A stretch of 64,000 nucleotides of DNA. Source: Yamagishiella unicocca (lineage: Eukaryota > Chlorophyta > Chlorophyceae > Chlamydomonadales > Volvocaceae). A model generated the notes under the pieces. It searched no databases and had not been told where the DNA came from. It saw only the letters and a list, made by a program, of their open reading frames with translations. The DNA lies in the NCBI GenBank assembly GCA_003116995.1, contig BDSL01000121.1, forward strand, positions 62,001-126,000. Direction: 5' to 3'. The position numbers were made by a program, and so were the translations under genes. Every line of letters begins with the position of its first letter. The first letter of the stretch is position 1. Below are positions 23,473-33,420 of the stretch, piece after piece.

Positions 23473-26400
23473 ATGGACCCAGCAGAAAAGGAGAAGGTGC
23501 TCAAGGCTCTTTCTGCTCTCGGAGTGGATGCGGAGAGCCTAGGAAGCTTCGATGACGTGGCCTTACAAAGGCTCTCAGCGGCAAAGTATAACACGCTCGG
23601 AATCCTTCGGTCGGCCCGTCCGGAGAGCCTTGAAGTGCTCCTGGCGCCGGCGCATGGGCTGGTGGACTGCATTCTGAAGGCGCAAGGTGCGCGGGGTGGG
23701 CGGACTGCATCCGTTGCGATTAGTGCGTCTGGGCATCAGACCGCTCTCTGCATCGCAGGGGCCGCTAGAAGAGGAAGGGGATTGTTTTTGAAGGGGAGCG
23801 TTGGGCGTTTGGGTAGACGCTTACATCGTTTAGTTGGTTGGGGGCCAGATGGGACGGGCAGAGGAGTCTGCCTCGCGCAACACGACATAGGCCGAACGCC
23901 AACCGCTGTTGCGGCAGCAGTGCAACACCAAAGCTCACGTTGACGTTGTGGCTGGGCTGACTGCAGGCGCGACGACATCCTTGAAAGGTGCGGAGGCCTT
24001 TACCGGGGCCGCTGCCCTGTAGAGCAGGAGGGCAGTAGTGGGGTCATCGCGCGTTGGGGCGGGTGGGCCGTTGCTGGGGGCTGCGGGGCGCGCTGGTTGC
24101 GCGCAAACTCGTGTGGGGAGCTGGGACCTGTAAGACGCGACAAGGGACTGCTGGCGGGTACTGGGCCTTATGGGGGATCTCGACTTTGTGGTTGGTTCGG
24201 GACGGGCACATCATGGCCAAGCCAAGCCGCCCTGCGAATTGTTCCCCGTTCGATAGCAGTGTCTTGACATTGTTGTAGCGCGCATTCGTCTTGGTTTGTA
24301 TTACTGGAAATGCCTGGGTCGACAAGTCCTGGTGCTCGAAACGCACACCCCACCGCCGCCGCGTGTCGGAACTCCTCGCGCCCAACCCCGCACTCCACCC
24401 CACACACCAGACCGCATCGAAGCGGCATCCAGCGCGTGAAGCGGCATGCAATGTTGACCTGCATGTGCCCCCCGGCCGTTCCCACGTCGTGCAGGCGCGG
24501 CGGCCGCGCCGGGACCAGGAGCTCGGGAGCTGGCGGTGAGTTGTTGTATGTTGTTGGTATGGTTGTTGGTTGCTCTGATCGGCACCAATCGGGACACGGG
24601 TCAGGTCGTTGCACGGGTCGTTCTTTAAGGGTCCTCTGGCCCTGGGATCTGCTCACCTGCGGTTGAGCACGTTCGTACCGCGAAGAGCGCCTCAGACTGG
24701 CTGGCAACTGCGGGGATCTACCTCTGCCGCTGTGGGCACAGCTGCGCGTGTCCCAATGGCAACCGACTGTCCTCAAAACATGTACCATGATGCTCTTGGG
24801 TGGGGATCGGCATGCAGTTGGTTGGGGACGGGCACTTGTTCGCAATGTCCGCAAATGTGCTTTCCTTTTTACTCTCGCCAACTCTCGGTCTGTCGTTGTC
24901 TGTTTTCTCTTGCCCTTTCAGCCTGTCTTATCCTATGTTGATGACCGATTGCGCCGCCACAGACGAGGTTGAAAAGCGGTGGGCAAAGGTGAACTCTCCG
25001 TCTACTCTGGACCCTGTCGCGGAGCAGCAGGAAGCCTCATCGCCGCTGCAGTGCAACTGGCGGCCGCCTTCCAACGTGGGGCTGCCCCCCGAGCTGGCCT
25101 GTCCGCTCTTCGCGGCGTTCACCGAGGTGGCCAGCAGTGGCCCGGTGTCGCCCGACGACCTGTCTGCAGCGGTGGAGCTCTGCCAGGCGGCCTCCCCGTA
25201 CTACAGCTTGGAGGTATGTTTGTGCGGGCCGTGAAAGCGGAAGGGCCTCGCCCGTTACGTACACATGCTTGTAGCCGGCCAGGCGTGCATGTTCCAGGTT
25301 ACCTGGGTTAACGCATGGTCTCCCCCGCGTTGTCGTGCGCAGGACGAGCTGGAGGAGCGTCTGCAGGAGCTGCTGGCGGGCTACCTGGGCATGCCCATCT
25401 TCAAGGGGCGGCCGCGGCCAAGCGGCCGCATGAAGACGGACGGCCTCATCGTCGCGGACCGTCACGTGCCGGATCCTAAGTGGCTCCTCTGCGCCGTCAT
25501 CGAGTCGAAGCTGGGCCTGGGTTCGAAGGGATAGCTCCTTCCAGGGCGCCGCCTACTACGGCGTCTTCTGGGAGGCACGACGCACCTCCGCCTTCTACCA
25601 CCGCACCTGCTGCCCCGCATTGCTGCTGGAGGTGGTGGGCCCCCTCCTGCGGGTGTCGGCACTGTACTGGCTCAGCAACGTGACAGCGCGCCCCCTGACC
25701 CCGCTCATGAACCTCCTTTGGTTCTCGGACGACCCCGACCACATGATCGCCCTGGCCAGGACTCTGGCGGCGATCAAGGCGACGCTCGCACAGCTGCGGG
25801 ACTTCTACTTGGCGCCGCCGTCGGCGCTTGGGCCAGGAGGTCCGGCTCCCCGCCCGCCACATCTGCTGGAGGCCATGCCGTACCCGCTGGCGGACTACCA
25901 GCGGGTGAAACGGCTCTCCACCGGCCGGCTCGCCTACACCGCCGTATTGCCCAGCGACGGCCAGCGAGTGCTGGTGCGCTTCGCCAAGCGCTACGGCGAG
26001 CAGGCTCACCGCGCCTGGGCGAGCCACGGGCTGGCGCCGAAGCTGCACAGGGTCGTGGAGCTGCCCGGCAACTGGTTGCTGGTCGAGATGGAGCTGCTGG
26101 GCTCTGACGAGGGGTGGGTCGAGATGGCGTGCTGGCCTGGGCCGGACGCCAGCACCGTGGTTGACGCGGTGCAGGCGGCCCTGCAGCAGGCGCACCAGGC
26201 GCAGGACGGCACCGTGGGGCGGGTCTTCGCTCACGGCGACATGCGGGTCCAGAACATCATGGTACGCGAGGCCGCTCCGGGCTCTGGCTCAGCCTATGAC
26301 GTCAAGTTCGTTGACTTCGAGTTTGCCGGTGTGGAAGGTGAAGCATCCTACCCGCCGTACCTCAGCAAGGCGGTCGTGTGGCCCCCAGGTGTGGCGTTTG

Positions 26401-26729
26401 GGGAGCCGGTGCGCCAGCGGCACGACAGCGAGCTGCTGGCAACCAATTGCGCGCAGCTGCTGCAGGCAATTGCGCGAGGCCGCTCCACGGCGGGACCCGA
26501 CCCGCCGGCGGCGGCGGCTGGCGGCACCCCTGTTGCTGCCGTCGCACCTCCACCTGCTCTGTCGCCACGTGGCAGCAACGTTCACGGCAGCAGGGGGCGC
26601 AGCAATGTTTGTGGCAGCAGCGGCCTCGGGCGGTCAGCGCACGTGCGGCAGCTGCCGCGGTTCGCCCACATTCCCCGCCTCCACGCACCTTCGCTGCCGC
26701 CGCCTGCCCTTCGAAGGGTGTTGGTGTGA
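23473..26729 (+). CDS. PD-(D/E)XK nuclease and protein-kinase fusion, Crinkler/CR-like; frameshifted
   Basis: Model: 23473-23686, 24963-25213 and 25343-26729, phases agreeing. The intron at 23687-24962 may hide a small exon. Exon 1 is a short, helical, acidic header that I do not recognise. The middle has a restriction-endonuclease-like fold: KTDGLIVA, then CAVIESK (E-x-K), then FQGAAYY. The C-terminal third is a divergent kinase of the kind found in Crinkler (CR) proteins of fungi and oomycetes: VFAHGDMRVQNIMV (catalytic loop) and VKFVDFEFAG (DFG equivalent). Two oddities: near 25525-25530 the frame shifts by one base (GSKG then stop; the homologous reading DSSFQGAAYY is one frame over), and the expected beta-3 Lys is Arg (VLVRFAKRYG, about 25977). 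It is a pseudogene, a sequencing error or a decayed allele. The role is unproven; relatives act on DNA or as conflict effectors. Confidence 0.62.
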
Positions 26730-27964
26730 GGGCCGCTGCGGAAGGACAGTATCCGCAGCTCTGGCCACAGGCGGTGCGCCAGCTGTGGCGGGCCTGATGG
26801 CTGGGTGGGGTGTGCTTTTGAGGGCTGGTGAGAGCAGACTGCGCAGGCGCATACGTGCGCATGCCGGGCGCAGCTTCCCCATAAATGAGTGTGACTGATG
26901 AAATTGGTTGGGGAACCACATCGGAGTTAGTGGTTGGCCAATGCAGAGGTAGGGTTTGGTAGGCCAGCGCTATTTCCTGGAGCGCCTTGACGTGCTGTGA
27001 GACCTGCGAGACCAACGCTCCCTGCCCTCTTGTGGGGCGCCTGGGTGCGGTGTGCAAGCCAGTATGTTTGCCGTGATAGCGTGAGGTGGGTGCCGGGCTG
27101 CTGGTGGCGGCTGAGAAGCGCGACCTGGGGGGGACGTGTCTTGCCTGTCGCTGGACCCAGGGGCGGGGCTCAGAACTTAGCGGTGCAAGTGAGGAGGTGG
27201 TGGTGTTCGGTTGGGGGTGCAGGGGATGGGGGGGATGGAGGCAGGCAGGGGTGGGTTTGCTGCTCTCTGGACTGCAGCAAAACAAGAACCTCCTGGTCGA
27301 GGCGCAGGACCGGAGTGAGTTGGATAGCAGCTTTCGTCTCGTAGGGTCCTGCCATGCCAGGTTTATGGCATTCAACAGGCTAGGGATCCGCACGTCGCAC
27401 ATGCTATTAGACTGCGCATGCGAGCTGTTGCCGTTCGTTCGCAGCGATAGGAGAATCCGCTTTTGAACTCCCAAACTCGTTGCGACGCCGCACCCGCACG
27501 TCGCACCGCGGCCTACGGCTGCTCCATTTGAGATGCTAGCAGGGGCGCTATGCATGCCGCGTGAAGCCGCCCTGCGAGCTGTGTGTGGGGTAGAGAGGAA
27601 AGGGAGGAGGAGAGGGGAAGACCAATATCCTCCTAGTAGCGTCTATTGACCACTCTTGACCAAAATGTTATTCGACGTATATTTTGGATACCAAAGTGGT
27701 GACCAAAGCCTGTGCGCATCAGCACCATTGCAAAAGCAGGATTACAGAATACTACGTATAAGGGTTTCAAAGCAACGTGCGAGCCTGTCAATACTGCAGC
27801 GGCGGCCTGTGTGCGCCATCACGACTCCTCACGTGCATCCTGGCGACGGTGCACTGGAAAGCTCTACCTATTCTGGGTATCCGCTGAAGAGCATGTGTTC
27901 CTATGTGCGAGTACTGGAAGGCAAGGCCCTTTGAAACCTGAGAACGGACAGGCCAAGCTAGCAG
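26730..27964. other. Intergenic region, nothing recognised
   Basis: GC-rich to 27540, then AT-richer. It should carry the 3' UTR of the nuclease-kinase gene and the promoter of the TIR-TPR gene. No further exon or repeat family was identified. Confidence 0.45.
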
Positions 27965-30900
27965 ATGGAGGCTCGAACTGGCGCTGAAGCACCGTCCGCC
28001 AATGACGCAGCCACACCAGGGCCTGAGCTCGTGGCTTCTGTTTCACGTGAGGATAACCACGGTGGCGGCAATACCGGCGCGGTGGCCCGCCCTGCTACGC
28101 ACATCTCGAAAGTAAGGGCCCGGCTTGCGCAGCTGGGACAGTACGCGGATATGGAGCAACATGAACAATGCCGGTAATATTATCCCGTCTTTGTGTTGGG
28201 CACACCGTTTGGCTGTGGTCGCGCCTTACGGTCTGTGCTCAGCCGTAAGGGCGACCCTACCACATCCCCAGGGGACATGGGAGGAGCTGCCAAGGAGGCG
28301 CCACCTTGCAAAGACTTTTGTGTGCGCCCAGCAGTATTTACGTAGCGGCTGAGCGGCAGTAATCAGTACAAGTTTTATGAGTTGGATGATGCAGCAGGGG
28401 AAACCCGAATAGCAGCACTGGCCTCAAACACGTCCCCCGCTCTCCCCCGCCCTCTGTTTGCTCGCAGGCCGCGGTGTCCCTAGCCTGGCTGCGGCGGTTT
28501 GTCGAGGACAACCGGATTCATGAGCGCGGCCTGAACTCGGAGCAGCTGGTTGAGCAGATCATCAAGCCGGTGACGTCTCAAAACAAGTGCCGCTTCACTG
28601 ACTGGATGCTGCGAGATGCGGACGTGGAAGTGAAAGGCGCCGTGTCCAAGGGGCGGCTGTTCTTCTTCATCAGCCACACCTGGCGTCGGCCCTTTGCGGA
28701 GACGTTGGACATGGTGGTTAAACACTTTGAACCTGAGCGGCAGAAGGCGTGGAGGTGGAAGGATGGCCAGCCGCTGCCGCCCCTGGCTGCCGACGAGGTG
28801 TTTGTGTGGTTCGACATGTTTGCCGTGGTGAGTAATGACGATCAATGGTGCCGTACAGCAATATAAGGCCCGTTGAAGCATGTGCGCAGGTACCGGGGTA
28901 TTGGTCGTACATATTGTGAGGAGGATGCGGATCTGGGATGAGACATTGTCGTAATCGCAATGTCCTGCCAACCAAATGTAACGGAAGTAACGGCCAAGCT
29001 AGAATCCAACCACCCTCCCGCACCTGCCTTTCCTGCTCGCTGCCCTCCCAGAACCAGCACACGGAGGTTGGGCAGGACAATGACGATTTGGCGGCGCTGT
29101 GGGAGGCGGTCCACGACGCGCAGGAGACCCTCATGGTCCTGGACCCGGAAGGTGCCTTGCTCACCCGCATCTGGTGCCTGTACGAGGCGTGGCAGAGCAA
29201 CAAGGCGGGGGACAACAAGCTGCGGATGCTAACGTACGGACTCCACTTCTACAAGCTCAAGAAGGTCGGTATTGAAGGGTAGTGGAGGGGGCTAGTGACA
29301 GGGGCTAGGGGGCCGAGTGTAGGGGGGGGGCGGGCATAGTGGCAAAGGAAGGGGGAGGGGCGGTGGAGGGCGTGCGACGAAAGGGATAGCTGTCGCTACC
29401 ACCTCAATGATGATGACAAGGGGGCTGCGGCGAGGGGGGGGGGAAAGGGAAGGGGGGGCAGTGGGGGTTACCGTAGTTATGGGGACACATGCCGTGCTTT
29501 GACTTTGACCCGTCCAACAAGTAGGTCATGTGAAGAGGGAGGGCGAGGGAGATAGGGGGGAGGAGGGAGAGTGGGGGGGAGGGGCAGAGGAAGAGCAGGG
29601 CGGACGTTGGGTGCAGTGGAGAAGAATATACAGGGTGGGGGGCAGAGGGAGAGGGGGGAAAAGAAAAGGTGAAAAAGTGGGGGGAGGCGGGGGATGGAGA
29701 GGGTAGAGGGGTGGAGGGGGTTTTGAGGAAGACTCGTGGATGTGAGGAAAGACCGTTTAGAATAGATGTTTTGAAATGCATGCTGGAGAACTGGGTTGAG
29801 GATGCGAAAGACGAAGGTCGTAGGTCGATCTACCTTCGGCTGCTAAGCGAAATCGGCTGCGGCGAGGCGAAAGGAAGCAAGGACCCCGCGCGACGCAAGG
29901 AAACGTTTCGCGAAACAGATTGGTTTTGAGCGCTAGCTGGAGAACTGGGGGAGGTGGTGAGCGATGGGAGAGCGGACAGCGCGGCCCGGTCCCGACCCGT
30001 CCGAATACCGACCATAATGTTGCGGACGACATGAAGAAGTCGGAAGTTACCAAATGAGGTCCGCCGGCGTCCGTGGTAGGCGGCCGGAGCCGCGCCGTGC
30101 CGCCATGGGGGAGACCAGAGACCGTGAGAGCCTAGACGCAGGTCCCGACGCCCGCAGACAAGAACGCAACGACTAGCGAAAAACGAACAAAACAGGGGCC
30201 CAACCCGGCGGCGGAACTCACCTGGCCAGGGCCCAGAGCGGTTGGTGATGGCGGTTGGCGCGAAGCACGCGGACAGGGGGCACCAGGGGGGCATCAGGAA
30301 CAACACTCATATACGGGGAGACGGGTACGACGCGGTCTTTTACGGCGGTGTACGGTGGAGGCCTGCACGACGGAGGAAGGCGGTTAGGAAAGATGGGGCG
30401 TGAAGATGCGTGGCAGGGGGGAACCCAGCAGGCGATCAGACAGGAGACGGGGGGAGGCAGTGCGCGGTCCGGGCTGGACGGATCCCCACAGCACTGCCAC
30501 AGCGAGCACGGCGCCGCCACAGTTCGACGCCGGCGGCGAGGGACACGGGGAAGAGGGGCGGCCTAGGCGGGGAGGGGGAGGGGGGGCTGTGGGAGGAGAC
30601 GGGGCGCGAGCGAGGAGCTGGACGAGGGCGGGGCCGAAGCGGATGAAGGTGGAGGCGAGGTGGTGCCGAAGAGGGTGTCGAAGTCGAGGAGGGAGAAGAC
30701 CGGATAGCAATGGTATCGCCGACACGTTTCTAGGCGCGCTGGTGCGGAGTGAGGGTCAAGGTGACGCGGTGCTGGGGCTGTGGGAGGAGATGGGGCGCAA
30801 ATGGCGGGTGCGCGGGTGGGCGGAGGGGCGGGGAGGCCGAGAGCGAGGCGGTGGGAACAGTTTGCTAGGAGTGTTTCGGTCGCGGCTGGTGGTGGGGCCG

Positions 30901-32422
30901 TGGAGGGGGAGAGGGGGCTGGCTCGGGATGAGGTGCGGAGGGGGGGGAGGCGAGGGCGCGGGGGGAGGCAGGCTGCGTTGTACGCCGGGGCGGGCGGTGA
31001 CGGCAGAGGAGGCCGCGGGTCGCCTGGACGGGCTGCTGGGCGCCGGGGCGGGTGGCTGGCCCGACGAGGTGTGGCCCCGCCGCCGGCGAGCGTGGTGGTG
31101 GAGGAGGGGGGAGGCGGCGACGAGGGCGCGGAGGGTGGTGACCAGCCGGAGGTGGGAGTGGCCTTGGATGACAAGGGCGGTGAGGACCAGGGCACTTTCG
31201 AGGCAGAAATTATGGGGGTCGGTGATGACGCGTCGGAGGCGGTGGGACTGGCTGGTGAACATGTTGTGCTTGGAGGATTCATTAACGTTGGAGTGGACGG
31301 GGATGAAGCGGGTGAGGCGGACGTTCGGGAAGGTGTGGGAGCGGGGGATTGCAGGAAACGGAAAGGCCAGGGTAGTGGATGTACACGTACTGTAATTAAG
31401 ATCACTTGCAACTTGCCTCCGGCGCCTTCCCCTCCCCTCACCCCCAGGTCCTCACAAATTTCGATATTCGCTGTGCTAAGGCCAGTGTGGAGAGCGACAA
31501 GGTCCGCATTCTGGCCGCCATTCGATCCGACGTTGGCGACTTGGACCTCATGACCCACCGCCTCAAGAACACCCTGATCAAAGGAATGGTGGCGCAGATG
31601 CCGCCGCCTGCGGAGTCCGAATGGCCGCCTGCGGAGTCCGAATGGACGGACGACACGACTGAAGACTTAATAGATGCCATGCTCAGCCAACTGTATGGGT
31701 GTCTGGCTGAGGCGGAACCACTGTACATGCGGGCGCTGGAGGGCAGGCGGCAAGTGCTGGCTGCAGACCACCCAGACACACTCACGTTGGTCCACAACCT
31801 GGCCTCCCTGTTCGAGGCTCTGGGCAAGCTGGCTGAGGCGGAATCACTGTACAGGCGGGCGCTGGAGGGCTGCGAGCGAGTGCTGGGTGCAGACCACCCT
31901 GACACACTCGCGGCGGTCAACGACCTGGCTGGCATGTTCGAGGCTCAGGGCAAGCTGGCTGAGGCGGAACCACTGCACAGGCGGGCGCTGGAGGGCAGTG
32001 AGCGAGTGCTGGGTGCAGACCACCCTGACACACTCACGTTGGTCAGCAACCTGGCTGACCTGTTCCAGGCTCAGGGCAAACTGGCTGAGGCGGAACCACT
32101 GCGCAGGCGGGCGCTGGAGGGCAGGCAGCGAGTGCTGGGTGCAGACCACCTTGACACATTCAAATCATTGATCAACCTGGCTGGCCTGTTCCATGCTCAG
32201 GGCAAGCTGGCTGAGGCGGAACCACTGTCACTATGCAGGCGGGCGCAGGAGGGCAGGCAGCGAGTGCGGGGTGCAAAACACCCATCCACACTGTACAGGC
32301 GGGCAATAATAATAAGAGAGGAAAATGGAAAATTAATAGTAATAATAATAAATATCATAATAATAATAATAACAGTGTCGCTGGGCGTAGCCCTAGCGTG
32401 TGTTAAGGGGGTGGGGAACTGA
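27965..32422 (+). CDS. TIR-like domain plus kinesin-light-chain-type TPR protein, 3' end disrupted by a LINE
   Basis: Four exons: 27965-28111, 28468-28827, 29052-29264 and 31448-32422, all joining in phase 0 (564 codons as it stands). Residues from about 105 hold a TIR-like fold: LFFFISHTW (strand A, box 1 FISH), VFVWFDMFAVNQH, VLDPEGALLTRIWCLYEAW (the WCLYE helix, whose Glu is the candidate catalytic residue by analogy with TIR NADases). Four to five near-identical 42-residue TPRs follow, pattern LAEAEPLYRRALEG..RVLGADHPDTL...NLA, of the TPR_12 type seen in NLR-like and NB-ARC-TPR proteins and often labelled kinesin light chain. After ...HPSTLYRRA the reading runs into (AAT)n and the LINE, so the last 40 or so residues are insertion-derived. 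Function inferred only: a signalling or immune receptor-like protein. Confidence 0.72.
29265..31447 (+). other. Large intron of the TIR-TPR gene
   Basis: 2.2 kb between two confidently phased exons. The first part (29300-29720) is a G-rich purine tract. A dispersed repeat lies at 29722-29770. Around 31385-31130 the minus strand reads RLTRFIPVHSNVNESSKHN, MFTSQSHRLRRVITDPHNFC and ESALVLTALVIQGHS, which looks protein-like and could be a transposon coding remnant; I could not assign it. The Ser/Pro-rich frames at 30400-31560 look like GC-driven artefacts. Confidence 0.5.
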
Positions 32423-33420
32423 GGGGGTCTCCCCCCTGTATGCCCGCACCACCGTGGGAAGCAAAGGTGTCAGACCCCCCTAACCCCCTTGTGTCGTGTG
32501 GGTGTGGCCGCCCATTTTGCGTCGGCACTGGATTATGCTTCCCATGCTATTCACCGCGTGCTTGTGTAGTCTCATGCAGCACCCCTCGGTGTTGCCTGGT
32601 GTTGCCCCAAGCTTGATGAGGAGGGGCTTCAGTGTGTTTGGGACGGTGCCTGCGGTGCCCAGGGTAACAATGTCCGTGTCGGTGTAGTGCACCGCCCAGC
32701 CTGCCCGCTGTAGTTTGTCGGCCAGTTGGCGGTGTTGTTCGGCTTTTTGTTCTCTCTTTTTAGAGTGTTTAAGGTCGCCGGTGTAGCCGATTTCAATAAT
32801 GTAGACATTGCACTTCCGTTTGTCGGCTGGCCCCTTGCAAGGTCTGTTTTTTGTGCCCCGCCTACTGCTCATTGGCAGCTCGGGGGTGAAGAGGATGTCC
32901 GGTCTCATTTTTCCAAGCTCAGAGGCATCAGCATCCTCCGGCATCAGCATCCAGGTGGGGAGGCGCTGTCCGGCACAGTACGGGGGCAGGACCTCCTGCT
33001 GCCCGGCATCCATGATCAGGTATCCGCCTCCATGTTTACCGTTATGGATGGTTTCCACTAGGGTGCGTACGGCCGCGTTGTGTCGGTTTATATACATTCC
33101 TTTCATGATTGGGTGCGCACCCCCCCCCAGATGTGCCGTCCAGAGTCGTGTATAGGTCCCCCAGCTCTGCAGTGGCGGCAGACGGGGCATTTGCCATCAC
33201 CACCGCGGCCGTACAGTTGCTGCACTTTGGCGTTGTAGAGGTATCCGTATCGTGCGTTGAGTACTTGCTTCGTGAGCCAGTGGCAGGTACGTTGTATGAG
33301 GTAGGCATTGCTAGTTTTGGCGCAGAGGGATGTCGCAGCCGCACCCCATTGTTGCGTGTGGACAGTGTCGTTGGTATATCCGGCGAGTGTGTGCGTCGGG
33401 AGGATCCGTATGATTTAGCC
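32316..33420 (-). mobile_element. 5'-truncated LINE of the restriction-endonuclease-like (RLE) type
   Basis: Read on the minus strand, it begins within degenerate coding sequence (about 33420-33190), crosses a zinc-knuckle region (KCPVCRHCRAG; then GRHIWGG), continues as an open RLE frame, and ends in a 3' UTR and an AT tail of (TTA)n at 32316-32370. The tail abuts the TPR exon of the host gene. The 5' boundary and target-site duplication are not resolved. Reverse transcriptase palm motifs are absent, as expected for 5' truncation. Family: R2/NeSL/Dualen-like by RLE; not resolved further. Confidence 0.72.
32480..33190 (-). CDS. LINE RLE endonuclease domain (partial ORF)
   Basis: An open frame of about 236 codons with GGGAHPIMKGMYINRHNAAV, the His/Cys module typical before the endonuclease, then RPDILF and VYIIEIGYTGD, a PD-(D/E)XK-like RPD...ExG signature used for target nicking by R2-type LINEs. 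The upstream zinc knuckle is in another frame, so at least one frameshift separates it from the rest. Part of a dead 5'-truncated copy; no independent start. Confidence 0.7.
   Translation of the reverse strand: MPRLPPLQSWGTYTRLWTAHLGGGAHPIMKGMYINRHNAAVRTLVETIHNGKHGGGYLIMDAGQQEVLPPYCAGQRLPTWMLMPEDADASELGKMRPDILFTPELPMSSRRGTKNRPCKGPADKRKCNVYIIEIGYTGDLKHSKKREQKAEQHRQLADKLQRAGWAVHYTDTDIVTLGTAGTVPNTLKPLLIKLGATPGNTEGCCMRLHKHAVNSMGSIIQCRRKMGGHTHTTQGG

Noticed and set aside
26362..27555. 397-codon minus-strand frame
   Set aside because: Antisense to the CR-like kinase end and then spacer; no recognisable domain or splice structure.
30400..31560. Two opposing frames of 331 codons in the TIR-TPR intron
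   Set aside because: Arg/Gly- and Ser/Pro-rich composition with no domain; typical of GC-rich intron DNA with few stops.
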